Shown here: positions 1-20,716 of the stretch, piece by piece
Layout: every line of letters starts with the position of its first letter
Position numbering within the stretch: position 1 is the first letter of the stretch
DNA from: Chrysomallon squamiferum
Lineage: Eukaryota > Mollusca > Gastropoda > Neomphalida > Peltospiridae
Length of the DNA: 64,000 nucleotides
NCBI GenBank assembly: GCA_012295275.1
Contig: CM022670.1
Location: 7,137,661-7,201,660 of the forward strand
Reading direction: 5' to 3'
Program-made: the position numbers and the translations under genes
The notes under the pieces: model-generated
What the model saw: the letters and a program-made list of their open reading frames with translations, nothing else
Told to the model about the DNA's origin: nothing
Database searches by the model: none

Positions 1-8367
<8,367 letters not shown>

Positions 8368-8850
8368 TGGTGTCGTCGTCTTGAGTTTTTAACAATAGTC
8401 TGATATTGTCATCTTGAGTTTTACAATATTCTGATGTCATCATCTTGAATTTTACAATAGTCTGATGTCATCAACTTGAATTTTCAACAGTCTGATATCA
8501 TCAAACTGAATTTTCAACAGTCTGTTATTTTCAACTTGAATTTTCAACAGTCTGGCATCATCAGTTTGAGTTTCGAATTGTTTGTTACCATGAATTATCA
8601 ACAGTTTGATAATATTAACACAAAACTATTACCAGTAGTCAGGTGTGAACAACATGAGATACAAATGGTCAGACAGTGTCAGTAGGAGTTACTCACAATC
8701 AGATATAATCAACATGAGTTTCAAATAGTCATATATTATCAACACGAGTTATCCATAGTCATATGTTATCAACATGAGTTACTGTAGTCATATATTATCA
8801 ACACGAGTTATTCATAGTCATTTATATTATCAACATAAGTTACCAACAAG
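8368..8850 (+). repeat. RTK 3' UTR: degenerate ~30-bp tandem repeats
   Basis: Immediately after the stop, two related blocks appear. About 8375-8600 has units like TCTGATGTCATCAACTTGAA followed by TTTTCAACAG. About 8690-8830 has units like AGTCATATATTATCAACACG followed by AGTTA. The motif ATCAAC(A/T)(C/T)GAGTT is shared and fades through about 9060. This is probably transcribed 3' UTR. No coding use is evident. Confidence 0.75.
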
Positions 8851-10587
8851 TGTTCAATGGTTGATATAATTTACATAAATCATTAAGGTAAACTCATTAT
8901 CTTGACCTAGCAATGGCATAATGAACATCAGTTACAAACCATTAATGTAAGTCAGCATGAGTTATTGTCAACAGTTGATATAATCAACAGTTTCCTTTAT
9001 TCATCAACTTGAAGTACCAGCAAGTTATTATCATCAACAGGAGTTGATATTTTCATGAGAATTATCAACAGGTGGTTTCAATATTGCTGCTTTGGTGATT
9101 CTAAAACTGTCTTGGTGTTGATGTCATCAATGTGTGTGTCAACAAGTTGATGTGATTGTTTTCACTGTTTGTTACGAAACCAGTTTTGGTTTGATTGATA
9201 TGATCTTCTTTCACTGTGGATCTTTATTTTACCATTGTTACATTGCTACAAAGAAACTTTGTACTTACCAAAGACATTTTTGTTTGTATTTAAAAACCAC
9301 ATCCTTTTTTTTCATATTGTTCATATAGTGTCTTCTTCAATATGTATTTATTTGTTTAAATTTTGTATCCTGTATATTTTAAAAAAGAAAATTTTTAAAT
9401 TTAATTTTTAGAAACTTTTTATAATGAAAAGATATAATTTTTGTCATAGAAAAATTCTATTAGTATTAGGTTCAAAAAAAAAAAAATTTTTTTTTTTTTT
9501 TTTTTTAAATGTTTTAGATTTTTTAATTTTCAGTAAAATTTGCTCACAGAAGTGGAATGAAGATATTTTTATCTTCCAGTTTCCAGTAAAATTTTATATA
9601 CATTTAATTCACTTACACAATTTAGAATTTTTATTATTTTATTGACAAGCTAAATTTTTATTATAATATAATTTTGAGAATTTGATTCTTCAAAATTATT
9701 TTCTCTGTATGTATCTGTATATAAATTTATTAATAATAATAATAATAATAATGATAATAATAATAATAATAAAGATTAATAATAAGATTAATAATAAAAA
9801 ATAATAATAATAATAAAAATAAAAATAATAATAATAATAATAATATAATGATAAACATTAATAATAAGATTAATAATAAAATAATAATTTCAGCAATAAT
9901 AATAATAATAATGTTTATCTGTATCATAATTATATATTTAATATGTTTGTTTTAAAACATTAAGACAAGATGTTATGAATAATATTAAAGGTAACTGCTA
10001 TGAATATTACAAACTGCTTGATTCAAATTAAATGTTATCATTTACCTTTGAAGTTCATAAAATAACGTATTTCAATTTTTTAAATTGTTCAGAATTATTT
10101 TAATTATTATTATTATTATAATTTTTTTTTTTTTGTTCCTCATTTTATCCAGTGTTTTTTTTTTATTTATAAAATATATAATTATCTGAATCTCTGCATG
10201 GTTTGCATTTTTATATGATATTATTATTATTATTATTATTTTTTTTTTGATTTTAGATTATTTCTTTGTTTCATATATTAATGTTTTACAGTCTATTACA
10301 AATTTTCATTCATTTTGATATTCTGTGTGCACAATAATTTGATGAATGCTATTCTGGGGAAATATTTTAGAGCATCAACAGAAGTTTATATTTAATGGCA
10401 TTATGATTAATTGAATGTTGTCATTAATAAATACATTTTCAACTTTTTGTTTTTATTAATAAATAGAAAAATTGTAAAAATATGTAAGTTGCAAAAATAT
10501 TCTTACATAAATATTGAATTTTAATGCACTTAAAGGCCAATATTAACTTATTATTATTTTTTTTATTATTATTATTACTGTTATTAC

Positions 10588-10660
<73 letters not shown>

Positions 10661-11640
10661 TAAACTCATTGTATAATAATATATATATCTGTTAAAATTC
10701 TCACTTGTTTTATTAATTTTGTACTCACATATACAGCACAAAATTATTTATTATTTGTTGTTGTTTTATAATTTTGTTTATAACTCATGTCCAACTTGTG
10801 GTGTATTAATATTATTATTCATGGCAATATGTCTGAAAAGGGTAAAAAATAGAAATAATATTAATAATAAAAATAAAAAATATAAAAAAGTGTGCGATCC
10901 TGTCAAATCTATGATGATTCAGTAATGTTGAACTGTAAAAATGTAACAAACTGGATGTTAATTTTTACAGCTATAAAATAACTAACTAACTAACTAACTA
11001 ATAAATAAATTAAAATAATTTTTAAATTTTTTTTTTTTTTTTTATTTGTTAATAAGCAGATAATTATTAAGTCAAATGAATAAGCATTTCATTATTAATA
11101 AGTGTTTCAAAAAATAGATTCAATGTTCAGATTAACACAGAAAATAGTATTTACTTGAGTTCTAATTTACAACAATTATTATACTATTTGTTTGTCACTT
11201 TAATTTTGTGTACTGTATCCACATATATTTATATATGTATGTCATTGGGACGGGGTTTTGGGGGTTTTTTCTTGGTTTTTTTTTGGAAAATTGTTTGTTT
11301 ATTCCTAGAATTTAAGAAAATTATTATAGTATTTTTTAAATTATTTTTTATCATTATCACAGAAGTTGATTGAGAAAATTAATTCTGACAGTAAAAACAT
11401 TCATAACTGAGTATTAAGTATATATTGATAGAAAAAAAATGTTTGTAAGCTTGTTAATAAAATATAAACTAATAAAATAAATAAAACAAAAAATTTTTTT
11501 TTTTTTAACAAAAACATAAAAAAGGAAATGAAATAATAATAATAATAATAATAAAAACAAAATATAAAAAATAAACCAAATAAATAAATAGAAAATAGGT
11601 AAAGGACCAAGTCATAATATTAGTCATAGGGCTGCCTTCA
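8851..11640. other. RTK 3' UTR / intergenic, AT-rich with (AAT)n tracts
   Basis: No gene seen. (AAT)n lies at about 9729-9915 and (ATT)n at 10558-10662, the latter about 100 bases long. Poly-A/T runs occur at 9474-9507 and 11027-11043. Many AATAAA strings lie inside the repeats, so the polyadenylation site of the RTK gene cannot be picked. Confidence 0.6.
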
Positions 11641-11649
11641 TCAGTATCT

Positions 11650-11755
11650 ATGAGATTGAGAACATTAATATTTATGAGAGATGAGAACATTAATATTCAT
11701 GAGAGATGAGAACATTAATATTTATGAGATGTAAGAACATGGATATTTATGAAAT
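11650..11755. repeat. ~27-29-bp tandem repeat, about 4 copies
   Basis: Units of GAGA(T)GAGAACATTAATATTTATGA, decaying toward the right (AAGAACATGGATATTTATGA). Confidence 0.85.
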
Positions 11756-12030
11756 AGGAGATTATAAGGAATGTACAATTCATATTTGTATCTGCTCAAA
11801 ACCTTTCAGTATATATTAATTCTGAAGTGTATATATCTACTCATATATCTATGTCAGTGTAACAACAGGTGCTGTCAGACGAAGGTCATGTTAGGCGTGC
11901 TTTGACAAACAGAGACTTGCTATGTTCATCAGGCGTTTCATTCTAGTCATCATTTACTGGTTTTGTGTAGAAAATAGTATTTATTGCTTTCACAGAGTAA
12001 TTATAATAATAATTATTATTATTAAAATTT

Positions 12031-12090
<60 letters not shown>

Positions 12091-13826
12091 AAATATGTAT
12101 GGAGTAGGGTCCATTTGTTGCCTTAAATATTTTGTTGTTTGATGCATAATATGTTTATAATATTTGCCATACAACTAGGTATTGTGAATTTTAAATTTTA
12201 TTAAGTTTTTTGTTTTTTTTACATTAGATGATATAATGCAATATAGAAAAGAAAAATGTTATAAAATTAAATAAGAATAACAGCATCCAAATGGTATAAT
12301 TTTTTAATTATTAGAATTTTAGATTTTATTAATGTCAAAAAATTAAAACATATTTTTCAAATTAAATAACAAATTAAAATAAATATATATTTTTGAAAAA
12401 AGTTATTTATATAAACATTTATGGAATTTTATAAAAATAAATATATATATTTAACAATTGGATGTCTTAAATTTTATATATATATATATGTGAAAGGTTT
12501 GAAAATAGATTAGTGATGTGCCTTAATGAAATCATTAAAATTCTTAAATATTATTATTATAATTTCTTTTTTTTTCTTTTTTTTTTTTGTCATTTTACTA
12601 AATTAAACGGGTATAGAAACATTGTATTAACAAATATAAAAAAAAAAAATGTCATCATGCATTACCTATAGAAAGTATTCAACAACAAAATTCTAAGTTT
12701 TATTATTATTTTTAAGAAAATATCTCATTTTTATTCTTTAATTTTTTTTTTTCATTATTTAAATTATATTTTAAAATTTTGAAATGTTTGAAATTTAAAA
12801 CTGTAAAATATTCAAGTAGTCACTTTGTAGTGAGTTGTGATTCTGAGTGTTCATCTGTCTGTCTTTTCAAATATGTCTGAAAAATCAGTAAACACTTTTT
12901 TAAAACTTCGATGAACAAATCATGTTCATGTTTTTTTTTTTTTTGTTGTATAAGATGTTTTCGTTATTTTATTCTAAATGCAAAATGCAGCATAACCCAG
13001 GTGCCTCAAAATAAAACAATATTAATTTAAAAATTTGTATTAACATTAACATTTATATATATAGATAGACAGATAGATAGATGAATAGATAGATAGGTAG
13101 ATAGATAGGTAGATAGATACAGATATATATAATGTATAAAATATAGGATAAATATTAATTCGTTATATTATAAAATCAAATTGCAGAAACAAATCTTGTG
13201 CCTGATATAAACAAATTTTAAAACAATTTTTAAGACATGTAACATTTTAAAATTTATTATATATTAAATGCCTTCTACTTTTTTTTCTAAATATGGGTAT
13301 TTGTTAACACTTTTATTTTATTTTAATTTTTAATTTTAATAATAATATGTTTATACTGGGACTAAATGTTTTATTTAGTATAATATTTAGACATGTAGAA
13401 AATTAGTTTTTTTTTATTAAAATTAATATTTTTCAGTAAATAAAGGTACAGTAGTTAGAAGAGAAAGGGTTAAACTTGTATCTGTTATGAATATAGACAC
13501 AGGTAACTAAAAATTTATGTTACAGTCCCGTGAAATGCTTTGTTTGATTTTATTTTTTCAAATAATGCAAAATGTTGTAGAGAAATCGGAAGCTGTTATG
13601 TTGCCAAACATTAAAATACCAAAGTAATTTGTATTACGATTGTAAAAATAAATACAAAAGTGACCTTTTTTCCTCTTATGTTGTAGATGTTTAGAAAATT
13701 ATTTTGATAATGATTATTGTAGCATGCTGTAGTTACATTGTCATCTGATTTTGATTTTGTTGTCATTGTTTACACTGTCCTGTTTACTTGTTGACAGTAA
13801 ACCACAAATGAGAATTAGAATACTGC
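11756..13826. other. Intergenic/UTR AT-rich DNA with microsatellites
   Basis: (ATT)n at about 12030-12086 and an interrupted (AGAT)n at 13062-13120. Otherwise AT-rich sequence without supported genes. Confidence 0.65.
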
Positions 13827-13922
13827 AATTACAGTGTAGGTGTTGTGAACAAAAAGCCTAAACAGACTGAGTATACTCAATCTATTTAGGCTATTTGTTC
13901 ACAGTACGTACACTGTGTAATT
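13827..13922. repeat. Near-perfect palindrome (foldback element or hairpin)
   Basis: Two arms of about 47 bases are inverted copies meeting at the centre GAGTA|TACTC (13869-13878). Left-arm pieces GTTGTGAACAAAAAGCCTAA and CTGAGTATA pair with right-arm TATACTCAATC, TTAGGCTATTTGTTCACAG and CACTGTGTAATT. Mismatches are few, and the outer arms differ by a 2-base indel. It resembles a small foldback MITE; a transcribed hairpin is possible. Confidence 0.85.
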
Positions 13923-14105
13923 TACATACATACATATATTTCCATGTATTTTTTTTTTTTTTTTTTATGATGTAATTTTCATATCTTTCTTGGTTGTCAC
14001 TTATATAAATCCCCAAACAATCACTGATTCTGTGATTTAATCACTTGTTCACTCAATTTAATTTTCTAAATTTTATTATTTATTTATTAATTTTAATGTT
14101 TTTTT

Positions 14106-14153
<48 letters not shown>

Positions 14154-14820
14154 GTTGTGTACAGAAATCACTTGGTAAAACTGTAAGTTTTATTTTCTTT
14201 CTTTATTGACTAAAACACTTTATATTTTTTATTTTTTTTATTTATTTATTTTTTTTTTAATTATTATTTTCATCTGATTAGCATTTCTGATATTTAATCT
14301 TAAAACAAAAACTATCAAACTTATCCTTCAACATCAAAGTGGCTTTTAAGTTCATCTTTCCACACTAACACAGTTTCACAGAGATAAAAAAAAACCTTGA
14401 CCACTGAAACTAGTCACAAGGCTGTTACTTGACACTTCGTGTGTTTGAACCTAGGAAGACTGATTTTAATAGTTACTGCCACAGACACCTTAGACCAAAA
14501 CTTAGTTCAGTATTTTCTGCTAAATCATGGAAGTATAATTATATTTAGGCTGTTTGAAAAACAAATGTTTTCTGCTGGAATGAAATTTAATGACTGATAA
14601 CGTTCTTTGTTTGTTAATAGTCTCTTCAGAAAAATCGTTAAGTTTCAGACCAAGTCAAAACATTTTTGTAAATTTGTAAGTCAACATTTGTAATGTTGTT
14701 GTTTACTTTTTTTTTTTTAAGTATCAATTTCTGAACATATTTATAAGTGTCCTTAAATGTACTTGTGTAAAATGAACAAATGTTATAATATATACCAGAT
14801 GTCAATAAACCATTGTAATG
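13923..14820. other. Intergenic, poly-T tracts
   Basis: Contains a pure poly-T run of about 45 bases near 14107-14150 and shorter T runs at 13950-13967 and 14707-14719. No gene seen. Confidence 0.65.
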
Positions 14821-14990
14821 GTATCCTGTTGTTGTTTTTTCCCCTAGAAGACAGTGAATTTATACATGCAAGAAGCAGTATCCTGTTGTTGTTTTTTCCG
14901 CTAGAAAACAATGAATTTATACATGCAAGAAGCAGTATCCTGTTGTTGTTTTTCCCCTAGAAAACAGTGAATTTATACATGCAAGAAGCA
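14821..14990. repeat. 57-bp tandem triplication
   Basis: Three copies (14821-14877, 14878-14934, 14935-14990) of a unit beginning GTATCCTGTTGTTG, with CCCCTAGAA(A/G)ACA in the middle and ending ATACATGCAAGAAGCA. Differences are few and copy 3 lacks one T. The open frame across it is a consequence of 57 being a multiple of three. Confidence 0.95.
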
Positions 14991-15392
14991 GTATTCTGTT
15001 TATACTTTATAGATACATACATGTACACACACACACATTCATTAATACTTGTTAGAACAAATCACTGAGTAAAATACACTATTCTGTCTTCAACATTTGA
15101 TGCTGTGAAGTTCACTGTTTTCTAGATACTAATCTGATTGAAAACGCCAACTAGAGGCACCAAGGAGAGTTGAACCTGCAGACAGACACACCACACTACT
15201 GAAATATTGAGACACACAGTAAATAAAAACACAACAAACAACAATCTTTTAGCGGCTGGGTTTTTATTTCCCACTTACACATGTCAGCATTTTGTTATAT
15301 CATGTGATCTTGCACCAAAAATAGTAACTCTATAATACAGGCACTCATATTAAAAACACAAACAGGCAGTCTACAAGGTTACATCTCTGGTA

Positions 15393-15430
<38 letters not shown>

Positions 15431-15745
15431 ATAAGGCTGCTTGTGTGTAGCTACATACAAATCTAATAATGTACAGGTCTTGCAACACGCTGGTGTTCAG
15501 AATATCAGTATCTTGTTGGTCCACATTTACAGCAATTATATACATTATTCAGTATTATATACTTGTGTGTTATATAACAAAGGTATCTCACATATACGTT
15601 TTTTATTATTTATGTTTTACTTTTTAATGTAAACACAGAAATGCACGTATTGCAGATTAATAATTATAATAAATATATTAAATTTAAAAAAAATATATTT
15701 ATAAAGAGTGAATTATAGTAAATGGTTTGCTCAGCAGAAAACCAG

Positions 15746-15785
<40 letters not shown>

Positions 15786-16600
15786 TTGTCAAACAAAAAT
15801 ATGACATTTAAATAAAATATTACCAAAAACTAATAATAATAAATTTTAAAATTTTAAATACCCAAATAAAGTAAAGAACTGGCCAAAAATATTACACATT
15901 TTATACGTTTTAAAAAGTTTTATATAATTTCTGACCTAAATATTTTCTTTGATTCCAAAATTTATTATTACAATTATTATTATTATTATTATTAATCTTT
16001 TAAAATCTGGAAATCTCATATTCTTAGTTATTGGAATTTATTTTACATCAAAGTATTGCATTCTTCGATTGGTCCCTCAAGAATAAAAACAAAAAGTCTA
16101 TAGTAACATTCTGAACAACAAAAATGACAATGGAATTGTTTTCATTAAACAATAAATCTATAAATGCTTTGTTTTCAAAAACTTTATAAAATATAAATGT
16201 TTTAAAACTATTTACAACATGCATTGAAATAAGTCACAATTTTCTTTTATAACAAAAACAAAATGCAAGAAATAAGAAAAATGTGTACTGAAAAGGAATT
16301 ATGAAATACAGACACTGTTTTTAAAAAAAAAATTAATTATATTTTATCATTAATGAAAAAAAAAGTAAATAAAAGAAAATAACAAAAAAAGTTGCATGAA
16401 TGAACTGGAAAAGTTAAGTATCTGAAGACAAGATTTATTTTCATCATTATAAAAAACTGGTAAACATATATTTATTTTTTTATAATTTGTACTGCTCTTG
16501 TACAGAAATAAAAAATAACACTAAAACAATTAACTCTAGTAATACAGTGAAAGAAATATTAATGAAACAGTTTGAAAAGATAAAACAAAACAGATATGAA
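14991..16600. other. Intergenic/UTR, no gene seen
   Basis: Includes (ATT)n at 15398-15428 and a poly-A tract of about 33 bases at 15749-15782. The rest is AT-rich and unremarkable. Confidence 0.6.
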
Positions 16601-16830
16601 ATAATAATTCTGAAGCAAAGATAAGAATGAAACAAAGAATTCATATGAAACATATAGATATATCTGAAACAAAAATAAGAATGAAGCAGAATACATGTGA
16701 AACTTAGATACATTTGAAACAAAGAATACATATGAAACATAGAGATATATTTGAAACAAATACAATGAAACAAACAGAATAGATATGAAACATATAGATA
16801 CAATGAAACAAAGAGAGATATGAAGAACGT
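16600..16830. repeat. Degenerate repeat of GAAACAAA/ATATGAAACATATAGATA motifs
   Basis: Loose tandem repetition with a period of about 50-60 bases. ATATGAAACATA(T/G)AGATA recurs near 16644, 16731 and 16784. The minus-strand open frames rich in Tyr/Cys/Phe here are artefacts of this repeat. Confidence 0.7.
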
Positions 16831-19519
16831 CAGACACACAGACAGACAGACAGCTAGTCCTGGTTTCTATTATGTCACAGCGTGGTACTCAGTATCACAG
16901 TCAAACACAACACATCCTTACTTTATACTGTGGTGACAACACCTTGCTGACAGCATCCATTTTTGTTTTAGTAGGAGTAACTCTTAGAGAAAGTGATCTC
17001 CCCTTAATTCAAAAATGTATTTGGTTACTAACAACTTTAAAATACATTCTATAACTGAAACAATTTTTGAGTGTGTTCTTTCACATGTAAGTATTTTAAA
17101 ATCTTTACTTTCATTCCTGATTAACAATTTCAAATTTTTCTGGAAAGCTGTTTCAGTATTTAGCTTTACACCACAGTACATACCTTTCAGAGCTTATCTT
17201 TATAGAAATATGTTTAAGTAGAAATTTTCATCTTAATGATAATTACATGAACTTGTAGAAAAAAAAAAAAAAAAAAAATCTACAAAGTCCAAATAAAAGA
17301 ATGTTTTATATAAGAAAGGATTGTGCTAAATCGAAAAAGAAATCGTAAAATCTAGCAAGAATAGAGATTTATAGTGAACTAAGTGTGTGAGTGAGTAAGA
17401 ACTAGAAGTGTGTGAGTAAGTAAGAAACAAAATGGTGGTTTGTTTTACATTAGACATAGTGAGAAGCTTGCACGCAACAGACACTTTCTTTATTTACAAC
17501 CTACTAACGTTCTTTACTTTTAATACTACATCATCAAGTTAATTTATATTAGCAACAGCATTTTTATTTTTATTTTACCAAGTTAAAAATGTTTGATTTT
17601 GCAACATAATCTTATTTACAAACTGGTTAATATTTGCATCACATAGCATTTTTCCTATTTAATATTGTTTACAAAAATCAAATGTTTACCAAGTATTGTT
17701 TACATGGTGTTTAACAAGTTAGTGTTGTTTACATTCTTACCAGGTTTTAACATTGTTACATTGTGCAAATGTAATGTAATTTGCATATAGTATGGTTACA
17801 ATTAACCAGAATTTGTTGTTTACCAAGTAAGTATTGTTTACATTTAACCAATATTTGTTTACCAAATAAATACTGTTTACATTACATAATATTAAATAAT
17901 AATTATTTCCCCACAAAGCAGTATTTTACCAAGTTAATATTATTTACATTATTTTTTTTCTCTCACAATTTTACAATTTCTGAGAAATTTTTTAATGTCT
18001 TCATGATAATATTTGCACAATGAAACAATAAGGGTGACATAAAAAATATATATACAATAAATATCTGTATGTATGCCCACGGAGAGTAAAACATTTTGTT
18101 TTTAGTAATGTTTACTATTACCTACACGAGTTATACAAATATATTTGGTTTATATCAAAATATATCAACTTATATCTGAATACAATTGTGTGTAATTGCA
18201 GTAGAATATATTTGAATATATTTGATACAAATATCAGTTATTATATATATTATTAACTCTAATATATGTAATATACCTATTTTCTTTTTCACATATTTAC
18301 ATACAATTGGTCGTGTTTATGGAACATTCGATGCAAATTTTAATTTTTATTTTATTTTATTTATTTAAGCAAATGTGAAATCTTTAGATAACTGAAACCT
18401 GACAGTTAAAAAGAGAAGCTAAAACCTATTTCACATAGCACTGGCATTTTTTTTTTTTTTTTTTTTTACACAGATCAACAACAAAAATGACAACAATAAC
18501 AACAAATATCCATCAAAATATAAAAAAAAATTGTGTTAAAAAAAAGTAATAATAATAATATTAATAATTAGGTTAAAATATGTATATATGTAATTCTCTT
18601 TGACTATTTCAAGTTAGTATTTTATGTACATCAATTCAGATCTGTATATTTTTCATATGGTGTAATCTACAGATATATAGAAAATAAGTTTATCATTAAA
18701 ATCAATGTATGTTTGATATCCAGGATGTGCATGGCCATATGTCAGTGCCATAATATTCATAATTAAAAAACAAACACAAATGTAAAAACAAAAAGTCCTG
18801 TCATAAAATATTGCTCATGGATACTGTACTGAACTATCCATTTTAACTACAAGAAAACATTTTCACATTCCCAAAAATTCTTTTCTACTTACTTGTAATC
18901 TGTCATAATAGGACAAAATATCTTACATTTTAAAATAGGATATATTCTGTTACACGTAAAAGATTCCTACAACTGTAAAATAAAATTGTCCTATTATTTC
19001 ATAACAGGGATACATATCCTACTTTCAGAAATAGGATCATCCTGTTATAACAGGGATTGATATCCTACTTTCTGAAACAGGATTTACCCCCCATGACATC
19101 AGAATTATAAACTTTATATCCTACTTTGGCAGATAGGAATACCTTGTATTATATTAACATTGTTACACTGGTACATGTTTGATACACAAGTTATGTAACA
19201 ACTATAAACTAACAATGTATCTCATAACAACAGCATCTTATGCCATAACTCACATTTTATAAAATATTTATTTAACAAAAACTCTTTATTAAGTACAGCA
19301 AGGTACAAACCAAAATGGTCAATTTTAAACAAGTTTTGTTTCTGATCACAACCTAGAATCGTATTTTGATTCACACTTTTTTTTTTCAAAATGGATCAAA
19401 TCACAACATTTTATGAATCATTTGATTCACATCATTCTTTAAATCCTTTCAATCAAACAGTGACAATCAAATTTCTTTTCTAAACAGCTGAAACAGTTTC
19501 CATTTAGAATCTAATAAAC
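16831..19519. other. Intergenic or LMO7-like 3' UTR; degenerate repeats
   Basis: From 17640 to 17960, ACCAAGTAATATTGTTTACA-like motifs recur irregularly. From 18990 to 19090 there are two copies of a ~44-bp unit (ATAACAGGGAT(A/T), ATATCCTACTTTC, AGGAT). A stretch at 18721-18770 (GCATGGCCATATGTCAGTGCC) resembles the 3' part of a molluscan SINE. No gene seen. Confidence 0.55.
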
Positions 19520-20260
19520 ATTTTTTTTTTTTTTTCAAAGCTTCGTTAAAAGCAATTACAAGTACTGCAAGATTTTACCATTTCTCTAATTCCAGCACAA
19601 ACCAAATTCTTCAATTTCTGAACAACATTTGAGATGTTTTCACAAACCATTTCTGACATTTTCAATTTTTGTTCTTCTGCAGAACAACAACCCAGTAATT
19701 CATTGTGTATCACAACACAGTTTGATATTAATGTTGGTAAACTTGCTTCTATGTGAAAACTAAGTAACCAGTGTAAAAAAAAAGACAACATAAAATGTCC
19801 TCTTCTTATTATTATTTGTGAAAATCTTTCAAAACAATTCTGTTGTTCTTCATCGAGGAGTGAAATTTGCAATCACAAATACTTTGTATTATACTTCTTA
19901 CGTGGAAGTAAATTAATTAATATTTCAAATGGAAAACAAAAAAATCTTATTAAGGTCTTTCATGGAAGGAAAAATGCAGTCTTTATACAAGTATAAATCC
20001 ACATCAAATACGACAGTTACAAAAACTGGCAGTCTCTCAAAACACATTATAACTACACATTGGTCCTTAATCATACTTCTTTGTTTATGCATCCAACACA
20101 TTTCTACTGCATTAAAATGTCTTCCTACACTGAATTCAAAGCCAGACACTATTGCAAGTCAGACATTATTTCCTTCTACTGAAACAGTAACTTTTCTACT
20201 GTGCCCTCCACTAACATCTTGTAGAAAATCTTCTAAAACATGTTTAATCCAAAAAAAAAA
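19520..20260 (-). pseudogene. Decayed, probably retroposed coding remnant of unknown family
   Basis: Reading leftward from about 20255, an open segment WIKHVLEDFLQDVSGGHSRK... runs into one in-frame TGA (about 20162) and resumes (LAIVSGFEFSVGRHFNAVE...) to a stop near 19925. After a scrambled stretch at about 19870-19925 it continues in open sequence (ISLLDEEQQNCFERFSQIII..., NCVVIHNELLGCCSAEEQKL) to TAA at 19546-19548. About 12 bases past that stop (near 19519-19536) is a poly-A run of about 17 on this strand. Intronless coding sequence, inactivating changes and an A-tail suggest a processed pseudogene. I do not recognise the family. It could instead be a damaged single-exon gene. Confidence 0.5.
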
Positions 20261-20670
20261 AAAATATATATATATATATTGTTGCATATGTAATGTTTAC
20301 TCTGCTGTCCAGTTTCCGAGCATTAGCAAGTTCTTCGGTGTGTTGCCATGGTAACCAGAGAAGGTATCTAAAACTATGTGACCATGGCAAACAGAGACAG
20401 CAGCCATTTAAGTTTATTGCAGATCCGTGTTTGAGTTCTGTTGATGGTTACTAGACTTTACTGAATTTTAGTCCAGCTGAAAAAATATAGAAGAAAAATT
20501 ATAAATAAACTTTTTTTTTGAATTTTAAGAAATGATAATTTTGTTTAAAAAAATTATAAAATCAAGTTTGAAATTTGTTTCAATTAAAATATTAAAAAAA
20601 ATTCAATATGTATTCTTCATCATAAATTTTAATGAAAAACCAACAACAAGAAAATAACAGTAACAACATC

Positions 20671-20716
<46 letters not shown>

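Noticed and set aside
13827-13922. tRNA or Rho-independent terminator
   Set aside because: No cloverleaf or tRNA boxes; the palindrome is far longer than a terminator stem and the genome is eukaryotic.
16480-16839. Minus-strand 119-residue Cys/Phe/Tyr-rich frame as a membrane protein
   Set aside because: It is the reverse of the degenerate GAAACAAA repeat with no coding signature.
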